From Nitrospirales bacterium (lineage in GTDB: Bacteria > Nitrospirota > Nitrospiria > Nitrospirales > UBA8639), in NCBI GenBank assembly GCA_021604105.1, contig BQIW01000003.1, positions 1-64,000 of the forward strand: a stretch of 64,000 nucleotides of DNA, written 5' to 3'. A program made the translations under genes and the position numbers. Below, one piece after another: positions 1-8,066 of the stretch; within the stretch, counting starts at the first letter, position 1, and each line of letters starts with the position of its first letter. The notes beneath the pieces are model-generated. The model worked only from the letters and a program-made list of their open reading frames with translations, had not been told where the DNA came from and made no database searches.

Positions 1-276
1 CTGTCGATTCCCTTTCTTCGGCGTGCCGGTGGAATCCATACGGTGGCTTCGATTGGCAGTTTTGGTATTAAACTTTCTCCATTTACCGTCGCCGTGGAAG
101 GGGCAAACGTGCAATTAGCCGGGGTCCTGGGCACAAAAGGTATCACGACACAACTGGAGGGGAAGGTTGGATGTAAATCCAAGTTAAGCTTCAATGGCAA
201 ACTTTTCGGGAAGATTGCCAATTGTTCCGTGGATCTTCCGGACGATGACTTCGAGGAACACGTCGACACGATGTAG
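1..276 (+). CDS. 3' end of an unknown protein (partial)
   Basis: The reading frame is open from the first base, so this is probably the tail of a gene starting outside the window. A GTG at 43 could alternatively start a 77-residue protein, but no ribosome-binding site is visible. The product alternates short hydrophobic and polar stretches as beta structure does, has two Cys (VGCKSK, IANCSV) and ends in an acidic tail (DLPDDDFEEHVDTM). No signal peptide or known domain is recognised. The next gene starts 16 bases after its stop, on the same strand, so it looks like the upstream member of the Cys/His-rich cassette that runs to about 6.4 kb. Confidence 0.5.
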   Translation: MSIPFLRRAGGIHTVASIGSFGIKLSPFTVAVEGANVQLAGVLGTKGITTQLEGKVGCKSKLSFNGKLFGKIANCSVDLPDDDFEEHVDTM

Positions 277-292
277 CGGTCATCGTGAGATT

Positions 293-1027
293 ATGATTGA
301 GAAAGGGCTGTCCGTGTCAGTTCATCCTGCACCGTGCCATCACTCCCATTCCACATATCAGGTCTGCCATCAGGTCGTCTGTCAGCATCAAATCGAAGTG
401 GAGGTTTGGCCTGCCAACGCTGAAGTGTATTTTCGTGATGAACGATATGCTGATCCTGTGAATACCCAGGTCCGGTTTCACGCTTCGGTGTATAACGGGA
501 TGAGCAGCAAGGTGAATTGGGCCGTTCAGGATCCTGCAGGAAATCCGGGGGCTGGTTCGATTGATCAGACCGGCCTATATCTTGCTCCTCCGAAAGGCAG
601 CCTTTCTCACGGGACAACCGACATTATCATCGCCACAGCGGCGGAAAGCCCTTTTCGAAAAGCCTATGCCTTCGTCACATTGATGGGAAATGGACCCGAA
701 CCACTTCCTCATCCAATCCTTGAAATTTTTCCCAAGCAAGCGTATCTCTATTATCCTCAAGGCCACCATAACGCCTATATCGATCAGAGCAACACCCAAC
801 AATTATTTCGGGCAACGATTCGGCACAGTTCAGGCGCGGCTGTTCAATGGCTTGTGGATTCAGTGGTGCAGAGCGGGGCGGGCACTGTTCCCTGGTTTCT
901 GTATGAGCTGACAGGATCGGGCGCTTCCAAAGAGGTGACGATTTCAGCCCGATTACAAACACAGCCGGCCATATTCGATGAAGCCAGGGCGATTCATATA
1001 AACTATAATTGGCCAGGACTTGTGTAG
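293..1027 (+). CDS. Ig-like two-domain protein with Cys/His-rich N-terminus
   Basis: About 244 residues, taking the ATG at 293. A longer frame reaches back to 194 but overlaps the previous gene. Residues 11-32 are rich in His and Cys (CHHSHS, CHQVVCQH) and could bind metal; this is inference. Residues about 35-130 resemble a bacterial Ig-like domain: the string NWAVQ..G..GSIDQTGLYLAPP is the pattern seen in Big/Ig-like repeats that end in an A.VTL strand. A second beta-rich region covers about 140-240. No signal peptide is visible, unusual for Ig-like proteins and suggesting a cytoplasmic role. It belongs to the left-hand cassette, whose members share Cys/His tails. Exact function unknown. 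Confidence 0.6.
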   Translation: MIEKGLSVSVHPAPCHHSHSTYQVCHQVVCQHQIEVEVWPANAEVYFRDERYADPVNTQVRFHASVYNGMSSKVNWAVQDPAGNPGAGSIDQTGLYLAPPKGSLSHGTTDIIIATAAESPFRKAYAFVTLMGNGPEPLPHPILEIFPKQAYLYYPQGHHNAYIDQSNTQQLFRATIRHSSGAAVQWLVDSVVQSGAGTVPWFLYELTGSGASKEVTISARLQTQPAIFDEARAIHINYNWPGLV

Positions 1028-1051
1028 CATCCGCCAAAGAAGGGCATTTAT

Positions 1052-1819
1052 ATGGGCGACATAAAAATAAAAGAGGCAAAAAATCTCGAAAAATTGCGGA
1101 TTAGTGAACTGAGTAATGTTGATCCGCTTGTGATCAGCGAAGTACGACATATTGCCCCGGCCGCCGTTCATATCAAAGAACTGAATCATATTGATCCCCT
1201 GACGATTGAATCCCTCCGCATCAATGAAATTCGCAATCTGGATCCGATCCGAGTTGAACAGTTCAATGTGACCAGTTTGCCAACCGTCAATTTGTCACTC
1301 CGGCAACTTCCTGCTGTTGATATGAATATCCGGCGCTTGCCCCCTGTGTCGATCGGACTTCATCAGGACTTTTGTCTTCCCTCCAGCTACATGTTACGCG
1401 CACGATTGTTAGGGATTGAATTCCTCCGCCTTAATCTGGAGGGACGGACTATGGTTTCCCCAAGGGATAAGGTCAGACGTGAGCAATCGCGTATTCCTGC
1501 GCAAAGCTTTCCTCAGGTGGCGACAGCCGGCAATCCGGGTATTCCATCTCGTTCGGTTACCAAAGGCGCACGGGTCGTAGTCACCGGCGCACCATGTCAG
1601 ACCATGGCTTCATCTCATCAGACAATGCCCGGGACGCCTGCGGGACGACCTATAAAAGGTAGAGAGGGTTTAAGGCCTGGAGGCGGGTACGGAGGCGGGA
1701 GACAAGCCGCTACGGGTGGGTTGAAAGTGGGAAATGTTCCTTCCCGTACCTTTCCGATGAACAAGCCCAAGTCTCAAATGGATTTCATGGACAGTACTGT
1801 CAGCAGTGGGGAGAATTAA
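1052..1819 (+). CDS. Unknown protein with short beta-type repeats
   Basis: 255 residues; ATG preceded by a purine-rich AAGAAGGG. The first ~110 residues are a run of short degenerate repeats of about 9-24 residues with the pattern I-x-E-L/I-x-x-V/I/L-D-P-L (for example RISELSNVDPL, HIKELNHIDPL, RINEIRNLDPI), then shorter units LSLRQLPAV and NIRRLPPV. Such regular aliphatic spacing suggests a small beta-solenoid or an oligomerisation stalk (inference). Residues about 112-140 (LHQDFCLPSSYMLRARLLGIEFLRLNLEG) look globular. The C-terminal half is low-complexity and rich in Gly, Pro, Ser and Arg. No signal peptide. The family is not recognised; it sits in the Cys/His-rich cassette. Confidence 0.65.
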   Translation: MGDIKIKEAKNLEKLRISELSNVDPLVISEVRHIAPAAVHIKELNHIDPLTIESLRINEIRNLDPIRVEQFNVTSLPTVNLSLRQLPAVDMNIRRLPPVSIGLHQDFCLPSSYMLRARLLGIEFLRLNLEGRTMVSPRDKVRREQSRIPAQSFPQVATAGNPGIPSRSVTKGARVVVTGAPCQTMASSHQTMPGTPAGRPIKGREGLRPGGGYGGGRQAATGGLKVGNVPSRTFPMNKPKSQMDFMDSTVSSGEN

Positions 1820-1822
1820 CCT

Positions 1823-2101
1823 ATGTCCTGTGTACATGCGCAATCCTCATGCTCAAAATCTGGACCCGATGGGGCTACCACATTAGGACAAACCACTGGT
1901 CAGGCTGTTGGCCTGGCCTTCTATCTGGTCGGGGCTGGTGCCCAATTTTTCGGGCAATTCATGCACGGGCTCATCTGGCGGGAGCCACCATGTCCACATG
2001 GATGCGCCTGTACGATGCGTCGTGGGTGTGGACCGGTTGTCCAGCACCATTTTTGTGTGCAGTGCCAACCTTCACTCTGTACGTGCCATTCCTGTTGTTA
2101 A
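1823..2101 (+). CDS. Small Cys-rich protein with hydrophobic helix
   Basis: 92 residues, starting 3 bases after the previous stop with GGGGAG just upstream. Residues ~26-51 form a Gly-punctuated hydrophobic helix (GQAVGLAFYLVGAGAQFFGQ). The tail (57-92) holds ten Cys plus His residues, in clusters such as CPHGCAC, CVQC and CTCHSCC, like metallothionein or zinc-ribbon proteins. The helix resembles the ones in the genes at 2124 and 5847, with Gly at the same seven-residue spacing. No signal peptide. A likely role is assembly through the helix plus metal or disulfide chemistry in the tail; this is inference. No family recognised. Confidence 0.65.
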   Translation: MSCVHAQSSCSKSGPDGATTLGQTTGQAVGLAFYLVGAGAQFFGQFMHGLIWREPPCPHGCACTMRRGCGPVVQHHFCVQCQPSLCTCHSCC

Positions 2102-2123
2102 TTCGCACATTGTCTTTGGAGTC

Positions 2124-2861
2124 ATGAGCATGAAGTCCGGGAGTAAAGCTACTACAAGCAAGAACAGTAAGAAAAAATCTCAGGCCCGCCGATCTACAAG
2201 TCGAAGAACGTCTACAGCCCAAGCGTCTGCTCATACCGACCAAAACACCAACTCTGAGGATTCGATGTTCGGGCATGGCGAACAAATCGGCACGACGTTT
2301 GCCAAAGGATTGGATCTGGCCGAAGCGGGTTTAAGTTTGGGCTTGACCCTCATTAACCGTTTTGGAACGATGATGCAGGATTCCGTACTGGAGAAGTTTT
2401 CCGGGGTCATGGATGCTGCCACCACGTCATCACAGGAATCCGCTCCCTCGTCCTCCAGATCATCCCGTGATTCGGTTGCACCGGTGCCTTCCTCGGAACA
2501 TCCCGAAGGTATCGAACCTCAGGATCCCGCCTATTACATTGCAAACCGGTTACCGCTGACTCCCGGGAAACCTGTACATGTGTCATTCTCAATTAATAAT
2601 GATTCGATGGATTCGGCCAGGAGCGTCAAGCTAAAGGTTGACGGGTTTATCGGGTCGACTCAAGGACAGGGATTTCCTGGCAAAGGCTTCACGGTGAGCC
2701 CTGGGTCAAAAACGATTGCGCCGATGGATTTTGAAAAATTTATTTTGAAAGGCCTGATTCCCGCTGATCTTCCGCCGGACATTTATCATGGACGTATTCT
2801 GGTGATGTCCGAACAGGCCATCGAAATCCCGGTGAAATTATTGGTGACGTCAGCCACTTAA
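2124..2861 (+). CDS. Unknown protein: basic N-terminus, Gly-rich helix, beta domain
   Basis: About 245 residues using the ATG at 2124, with GGAG just upstream; an ATG at 1908 is in frame but overlaps the Cys-rich gene. Residues 1-40 are Lys/Ser/Thr/Arg-rich and probably disordered. Residues ~53-85 form an amphipathic helix (IGTTFAKGLDLAEAGLSLGL) that aligns closely with one in the gene at 5847. A Ser/Pro linker (100-128) follows. Residues ~140-245 look like a beta-sandwich (HVSFSINND, IEIPVKLLV). No signal peptide and no Cys. It probably contributes a scaffold or shell in the cassette (inference). Family unknown. Confidence 0.65.
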   Translation: MSMKSGSKATTSKNSKKKSQARRSTSRRTSTAQASAHTDQNTNSEDSMFGHGEQIGTTFAKGLDLAEAGLSLGLTLINRFGTMMQDSVLEKFSGVMDAATTSSQESAPSSSRSSRDSVAPVPSSEHPEGIEPQDPAYYIANRLPLTPGKPVHVSFSINNDSMDSARSVKLKVDGFIGSTQGQGFPGKGFTVSPGSKTIAPMDFEKFILKGLIPADLPPDIYHGRILVMSEQAIEIPVKLLVTSAT

Positions 2862-2920
2862 CGGAGAAAGCTCTCGAAGGAGGGTTATTCTACCCATAGG
2901 GGTGTTTGACGGGAGAACCT

Positions 2921-4381
2921 ATGACATACGATGTAATTGTGGTTGGGGCCGGACCGGGAGGGAGCAGCACCGCGGCCTTTACGGCACAGAAGGGGTTGTC
3001 AACCTTAATTCTTGATCGAACCGGTTTTCCCAGGGATAAGGTCTGTGGTGATGGGTTGACCCCTCAAGCCCTATACTGGCTGGACCAGTTGGGCTGTATC
3101 GACGAAGTGCTGACGCATACCAAATCCTGCATAAAAACGTGCGACCTTTTTATTAACGGGGAATTGCTGTTGACCGGGGGATTTCCGAACACTACTCACT
3201 ATCCTGATTTTTGTGTATTGTTGGATCGTCGGCGTTTTGATCATATCCTTCTTCAACATGCAGTGGCCTCCGGAGCCGAATTTCAAGCGTATTCCCTGGT
3301 TCGAGAGATTCATCAGACTCCCGATCATGCCCGCGTCGTCCTGGATCATAAAGGTCAGCGCATGGAGGTACAGGGAAAAATTGTGATCGGGGCAGACGGT
3401 GTGAGTTCCGTCGTGTCCCGCTCTATCGGGAATGTCTTAAAAAATGGAGCAACAGCGCTTTCTCTCCGTGCCTATTACCAAAATGTGAATGCCGAAGGTG
3501 CCCAAATTAAGGTGTATTTCGATGAACGTTTTTTCCCCGGATATGCCTGGGTGTTTGTGGATGATGACGGCTTTGCCAATATCGGGTTGGGGTACGCGTT
3601 TGATAAACCATTTCCCATGATCCCGAATCTCAAACAGGTGTTCCAAGATTTTCTGGATCAGGATTTGTGCCACCTCTTGCGTCATGCCTCACGGTGCGGA
3701 GCCGTTTCAGGTGGGGCTGTCTCATTTTTTAAACCTAAGGCGATCGTGGCAGATCGGGTGATGCTGGTAGGTGACGCGGCCAATCAAGCCGATCCGCTCA
3801 ATGGAGGAGGGATTCATAAAGCCATGGAAGGGGCGTATTTAGCTGCCGAAACCGCGTATCAGGCTGTGCTGCGCGGGGATTGTTCTGTCCGTGCCCTTCT
3901 ACAATATCAAACGCAATGGGAACAACAATTTGAGTTAGACTGGCGGACGGGGGAATTATTTTTATCCGTAGCCAAAAATCCCGATTTGAAGGAATTCTGC
4001 CTGTTTGTCCTTGCCAATATTGCTCGGATGACTACCCATGACCGGCAATTTCAAGAATTCTGTAGTGGGGTGTTCAGTGGGGTTCTTTCTCAGAATATCT
4101 GCCTTGTCCCGCAAGCCTTGTTCCATGCGATGCCACGCAATCCTGCGGCCTGGATGGCTATGTTACAATTAGATGAAAAAGGATTAGTGACCGGGCCCCT
4201 GAGTCTGGCCATTGACGCAATGACCAGTAGTGCGAAGGCGTCAAGCCGCATGCTGATGAGTCCCTGGCAAAGCTTAAACTGGAGCCTGGAGGTGATGACG
4301 AAAGTTCTTCGGCTGGCTAGGGGCCATGCCGAAGGATCATTTACGCCGACGGGCTCTGCATTGGCAAAATGCCCAATTTGA
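2921..4381 (+). CDS. Geranylgeranyl-reductase-type FAD oxidoreductase
   Basis: 486 residues from ATG 2921 (GGGAGA five bases upstream; an in-frame TTG at 2906 is less likely). The N-terminus has the FAD-binding GAGPGGSS motif (residues 9-16). Residue C42 lies in DKVCGDGL, matching the K-x-C-G-x-G signature of the geranylgeranyl reductase family. GADG (156-159) and the second FAD motif GDAANQADPLNGGGI (283-297) are intact. The family reduces isoprenoid double bonds or oxidises other lipophilic substrates; the substrate here cannot be told. It is the only recognisable enzyme among small Cys/His-rich proteins, so it may act on, or be scaffolded by, them (inference). The ~100-residue C-terminus is less typical of the family. 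Confidence 0.85.
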   Translation: MTYDVIVVGAGPGGSSTAAFTAQKGLSTLILDRTGFPRDKVCGDGLTPQALYWLDQLGCIDEVLTHTKSCIKTCDLFINGELLLTGGFPNTTHYPDFCVLLDRRRFDHILLQHAVASGAEFQAYSLVREIHQTPDHARVVLDHKGQRMEVQGKIVIGADGVSSVVSRSIGNVLKNGATALSLRAYYQNVNAEGAQIKVYFDERFFPGYAWVFVDDDGFANIGLGYAFDKPFPMIPNLKQVFQDFLDQDLCHLLRHASRCGAVSGGAVSFFKPKAIVADRVMLVGDAANQADPLNGGGIHKAMEGAYLAAETAYQAVLRGDCSVRALLQYQTQWEQQFELDWRTGELFLSVAKNPDLKEFCLFVLANIARMTTHDRQFQEFCSGVFSGVLSQNICLVPQALFHAMPRNPAAWMAMLQLDEKGLVTGPLSLAIDAMTSSAKASSRMLMSPWQSLNWSLEVMTKVLRLARGHAEGSFTPTGSALAKCPI

Positions 4382-4424
4382 TCACCGGCAGGGATTCCAA
4401 CCTGTCCGGAGAAAGGAACACAAT

Positions 4425-4619
4425 ATGGCCACCGTTATAGGATCCGTCAACAAACTCATCAATCAGACTTCCACGCAAATTCTAGAGAATCACATCCCTC
4501 AAAAAATGGCTGACATGGTCAATACCGTGGTCAATACAGGTTTCCAGATTGTGGAAGATGTGTTGAAAATTACCCAGGATTTGACGAAAGCATCGGACTC
4601 TAACCAAGGAGATTCCTAA
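4425..4619 (+). CDS. Small helical protein in the cassette
   Basis: 64 residues from ATG 4425, which has GGAGAAAGG upstream; a longer frame from 4326 would overlap the flavoprotein. The sequence is predicted to be almost wholly helical and amphipathic (ADMVNTVVNTGFQIVEDVLK), with no Cys, no His cluster and no signal peptide. It resembles the Gly-punctuated helices of its neighbours only in being amphipathic. The stop overlaps the next start (TAATG), which implies translational coupling. It may be a small assembly or membrane-surface-binding partner; function unknown. Confidence 0.6.
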   Translation: MATVIGSVNKLINQTSTQILENHIPQKMADMVNTVVNTGFQIVEDVLKITQDLTKASDSNQGDS

Positions 4620-5101
4620 TGCATCACCATTTACCGCATTGTTGTGTCTCGACGCCTCACCATTCGTCACCGCATTATCATACGACTGGTTATCGTAGCC
4701 TGTTTCCAATGGGAATGGGATATCCGGTTCTGATGCCGATGCCATATTATCCGTCAGTCGGATATTCCGCATACGGCTGGGGAACTCAGGCCACCCAATC
4801 CATGCCTCTTCCTCAAGAAGTCAGTGTGGATAGCGCCACCGGCATGAAAGAAGTGCTGATCGGAGGAACCACCAACGCCTCATTGACCCTGGAATACGCG
4901 CCGGATGCCGGAGCGACTTCCCCCTTGGTCAAGGTCACGGTGGACATTGATGGGAGTACTTCAACCTGGCAGGAAACCTCAATGACAGACGGCTATCATG
5001 TGAAATCCCATTTACTATCCATCGAGCCAGGGGCCAAGGTGACGTTGCAAGTAACAGACGCGATGGCCCGGTTGCGTTGGTGCGAAACAGTCTGCTGTTG
5101 A
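4619..5101 (+). CDS. His/Tyr-rich protein with RWCE-C tail domain (copy 1)
   Basis: 160 residues, coupled to the previous gene by TAATG, with AAGGAG upstream. Residues 2-21 are dense in His and Cys (MHHHLPHCC, HHSSPHYH); 25-55 are rich in Tyr, Pro, Met and Gly. Residues ~75-160 form a beta-rich domain that aligns along its length with the end of the gene at 5186: both contain IGG, a strand ending L.EY.P, a DGY motif and the C-terminal [LV]RWCE.[FV].C. No signal peptide. The combination suggests metal binding and an exposed Cys tail (inference). No named family. Confidence 0.7.
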   Translation: MHHHLPHCCVSTPHHSSPHYHTTGYRSLFPMGMGYPVLMPMPYYPSVGYSAYGWGTQATQSMPLPQEVSVDSATGMKEVLIGGTTNASLTLEYAPDAGATSPLVKVTVDIDGSTSTWQETSMTDGYHVKSHLLSIEPGAKVTLQVTDAMARLRWCETVCC

Positions 5102-5185
5102 TCGGATGAGGATACCTCAAGCGTAGGAATATTTTCTTTTTGAACGGCTATTCAATTTGAGGCAAGATAAAGGAAGGGCACAGCA

Positions 5186-5824
5186 ATGAATTACACTCAA
5201 CCGATGTTTTCTGGAATTCCCACTCATCCGTATCCTGGTGCCGGAGCCTTTTCCGGACCACACTTTCAACATGGGGGCACTGGGTTTTGTCCTAGTTGTA
5301 GCCATCCCAGGGCTAAATGTTGCTGTGGGTATCGGGAATGCCGGAAGGAAGCCAAGGAATTGCTTGTTGAAGCGGACACCAGTGTCGACGGGAAGACGGA
5401 TCCCAATTCTATGGTCCTCCAACGAGTCCGGGCCATGGCCATGTTCACGGCTCCGGTTGAGATGTCAGCCGGCGAGACACGTGGCAGGAACGCAGAAACG
5501 AAGGCAGCCGTGGCTCCGATTGTCGGTGAGGTGGATGTGCGAGGAAAAGCCGGAATCAGCAAGGCCTTTATCGGGGGAGGTTGTTGCGTGCATCTTTCCA
5601 TTGAATATACCCCGACGAATGCGGCATCGACTGCACCTGCGTTAGTTTTTGTGGTCGTACAGGACAGCGAAAAAACGACTCTAGGCTGGATGAAACAGGC
5701 CGACCCTCAGGACGGCTATCAAATTAAAGAAGGAATTATCACCACCAAGCCAGGCGCCCACCTGACGGTCCTGGTCGTCAATATGACCGCCAGGGTTCGA
5801 TGGTGTGAAGTCTTTAGTTGTTAA
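5186..5824 (+). CDS. Zinc-ribbon-like protein with RWCE-C tail domain (copy 2)
   Basis: 212 residues; AAGGAAGGG precedes the ATG. Residues 35-52 (CPSCSHPRAKCCCGYREC) form a Cys cluster like a zinc ribbon or treble clef. A helix-forming stretch follows (53-90). Residues ~123-212 are paralogous to the C-terminal domain of the preceding gene and end RVRWCEVFSC; this copy also gains a CC pair at 133-134. No signal peptide or known domain. Two tandem genes with one domain but different Cys-rich N-termini suggest subunits of one assembly. Function unknown. Confidence 0.7.
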   Translation: MNYTQPMFSGIPTHPYPGAGAFSGPHFQHGGTGFCPSCSHPRAKCCCGYRECRKEAKELLVEADTSVDGKTDPNSMVLQRVRAMAMFTAPVEMSAGETRGRNAETKAAVAPIVGEVDVRGKAGISKAFIGGGCCVHLSIEYTPTNAASTAPALVFVVVQDSEKTTLGWMKQADPQDGYQIKEGIITTKPGAHLTVLVVNMTARVRWCEVFSC

Positions 5825-5846
5825 CCGGTTTAACCAGGAGATGATG

Positions 5847-6392
5847 ATGGCGGCAACCCCAAAAGGTTCTTCAAAAGAGAAAAAGTCCGGCGCAGCGAAC
5901 AAAGCCAAAATGGAATTTCAGGAATATAAAAAACGAATCGAACGCGCTCCGGGAATGGAACCCCGTGGCCCTCAGTTTGGCACGGGTGCGACAGGAATGC
6001 CTCACATGCCGATGGGATGGCCTGTTCCTCCTATGACCGGTTTCATACCCCAGATTCCCCAGATGCCTGATTTGAATCCTGCCTCAGGCCAAACTTCCGG
6101 CGTGACAAGTGGGGAGATCGCTAATCGGGTCGGGGAAACCTTGAAGTTGGGAATGGATCTTCTGAATTCTGGGTTGGGGGTCGGGTTACGATTTCTTCAA
6201 GGGCTAGCTGGCCCTGAATATCATCACGGACACCCTGGATGGGGCCATACCCACGGGGCCGGTGACCATTTTCATGGATCTCCCGGATATGAGTGCCAAA
6301 TGACCTGTGGCTGCAACTGCGTGGATTGTTGTCAGTCACTCGGGTGTGCATCCTCCTGTGGGTGTTCTCCCAGTGTAGGCTCGTGTTGTTAA
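5847..6392 (+). CDS. His- and Cys-tailed protein with Gly-rich helix
   Basis: 181 residues from the ATG at 5847, which is six bases after AGGAG; ATGs at 5841 and 5844 are in frame but too close to it. The middle is Met/Pro-rich (51-78). Residues ~92-122 form a helix (VGETLKLGMDLLNSGLGVGL) nearly superimposable on that of the gene at 2124. Then comes a His run (124-145, HHGHPGWGHTHGAGDHFH) and eleven Cys in residues 150-181 (CGCNCVDCC, CASSCGCS, CC). The tail looks metallothionein-like. Last gene before the cassette terminator. Function unknown; metal storage or a metal-linked assembly is plausible. Confidence 0.7.
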   Translation: MAATPKGSSKEKKSGAANKAKMEFQEYKKRIERAPGMEPRGPQFGTGATGMPHMPMGWPVPPMTGFIPQIPQMPDLNPASGQTSGVTSGEIANRVGETLKLGMDLLNSGLGVGLRFLQGLAGPEYHHGHPGWGHTHGAGDHFHGSPGYECQMTCGCNCVDCCQSLGCASSCGCSPSVGSCC

Positions 6393-6439
6393 ACGGCAGT
6401 TTTGAAAGATTGCCGGCGGACTTCTTCCTCTTCCTCTAG

Positions 6440-6477
6440 CCCGGAGTGTCTTGTGACTCCGGGTTTCGTTCTTTTTC
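6440..6477 (+). terminator. Intrinsic terminator of the Cys/His cassette
   Basis: Perfect 8-bp stem CCCGGAGT/ACTCCGGG (6440-6447 with 6456-6463), 8-base loop, followed by a T-rich run. It lies 47 bases after the last cassette gene and separates the cassette from the amylase gene. Confidence 0.85.
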
Positions 6478-6531
6478 TTTGCGCACCAATATCCACGTCC
6501 TACCCGTGAACGAGTTTCTGATTGTATATCT

Positions 6532-7986
6532 ATGAGACGTCATCAACCCGCTTCCAACATTTCCTGGACTCGTGACGCCATAATCTATCAGATCTTTCCT
6601 GACCGGTTTGCGCGAGATAGCCAACAGCTCAAGCCCGGATCTGGTTTCGTGCCCTGGAGATCCAAGCCTACAGCTCACGGATTTATGGGAGGGACTCTGC
6701 GAGGAATTACTGAACATCTCGATTACCTCCTGGACCTTGGTGTCAATTTGATTTACCTGGCCCCCATTTTTTTTGCCTCGGCCAATCATCGATACAACAC
6801 CTACGATTACTATAGGATTGATCCTCGCCTTGGGACATTGGCTGACTTTCAGACTCTGATATCCAGGGCTCACGCGAATGGCATTCGTGTATTATTGGAT
6901 GGCGTATTCAATCATTGCGGCCGGGGATTTTTTCCCTTTTATGATGTCATGGAACGTGGGCCGGCATCCCCCTTCACCTCCTGGTTTTTCATCACACGAT
7001 TTCCGGTTAATGCGTTCGGGAAATTTCGTTACCGCGGTTGGCAGGAACGGCCTCTCATGCCCATTCTCAACTTAGCCAATCCTGCCACACGACGGTACTT
7101 TCTGGACGTCGCAGTTTATTGGACAAATCAGGGTATAGATGGATGGCGATTGGATGCGGTGGCTGATGTTCGGGGACATCAGTTTTGGAGAGTTCTCTGG
7201 CAGGAGGTGAAAAGGATAAACCCGTCGGCATATATGGTGGCAGAAATCTGGGGTCCTGGTCGTCCTTGGATTCGGGATGGACAATTTGACGGAGGAACGA
7301 ACTACGTATTCCGTCAGGTCGTCTTGGACTATTTTATTCAGGGTTCCATTTCAACCAGGCAATTTGTGTCCCGGGTGAGCAAGCTTCTTCGGATGTATCC
7401 ATGGGAAAAGACCTTAGCGATGATGAACGTGTTAGGGTCTCATGATACTCAACGCCTTTATACTTTAGCCCGGGGAAATATTTTACGGCTGAAGTTGGCG
7501 ATGCTGTTTCAGTTTGTCTTTCCAGGGATACCGGCAGTGTATTATGGGGATGAAATCGGGATGAAGGGCGGGAAAGACCCCGACAATCGTCGGAGCATGG
7601 AATGGAATCAGAGTAAATGGAATAACGAATTGCGGAATTTCACCAAGCAGCTTGTTGCCATCCGGAAATCTCTTCCAGTGTTACGCGAAGGGAACTGGAC
7701 CCTGGTTCAGGTATTCCCCGATCAACAATGTTGTATCTTTCTGAAAAAGACGCAGAGAAATTTTGTGGTGATCCTTATTCATAATGATGATCACCCCATC
7801 TCCATACAGATTGATATCGCCCGGTGGGTAGGGAATACCGCTCGATGGCTTGAGGACCAGCTTACTGGACACCACTTCAAGTGTGAACAAGGAAAAATTG
7901 TCTTATCCGGCCTGGGACCGCGCTCAGGAATGATCCTGACTCCAGTCAAAACTGCTGTCGTGTCAAAGGTGAGTGGTCGTACTTGA
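6532..7986 (+). CDS. GH13 alpha-amylase-family glycosidase
   Basis: 484 residues. The four conserved regions of glycoside hydrolase family 13 are visible: VLLDGVFNHCG (region I), GWRLDAVADV with the nucleophile Asp (II), VAEIWG with the acid/base Glu (III) and VLGSHDTQR (IV). The opening DAIIYQIFPDRFA is typical of neopullulanase/cyclomaltodextrinase or maltogenic-amylase branches. No signal peptide, so it probably acts on cytoplasmic glucans such as glycogen or maltodextrins. No clear ribosome-binding site precedes the ATG at 6532, so the start is uncertain. It is convergent with zwf and transcribed apart from the cassette upstream. Confidence 0.85.
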   Translation: MRRHQPASNISWTRDAIIYQIFPDRFARDSQQLKPGSGFVPWRSKPTAHGFMGGTLRGITEHLDYLLDLGVNLIYLAPIFFASANHRYNTYDYYRIDPRLGTLADFQTLISRAHANGIRVLLDGVFNHCGRGFFPFYDVMERGPASPFTSWFFITRFPVNAFGKFRYRGWQERPLMPILNLANPATRRYFLDVAVYWTNQGIDGWRLDAVADVRGHQFWRVLWQEVKRINPSAYMVAEIWGPGRPWIRDGQFDGGTNYVFRQVVLDYFIQGSISTRQFVSRVSKLLRMYPWEKTLAMMNVLGSHDTQRLYTLARGNILRLKLAMLFQFVFPGIPAVYYGDEIGMKGGKDPDNRRSMEWNQSKWNNELRNFTKQLVAIRKSLPVLREGNWTLVQVFPDQQCCIFLKKTQRNFVVILIHNDDHPISIQIDIARWVGNTARWLEDQLTGHHFKCEQGKIVLSGLGPRSGMILTPVKTAVVSKVSGRT

Positions 7987-8066
7987 GGAACCCGAGGCTC
8001 AATTTTTTCTAACATTCATCTTTATCTGTAAGGGCACGTGAAATTCACGGACACTCAACGGTTGCC

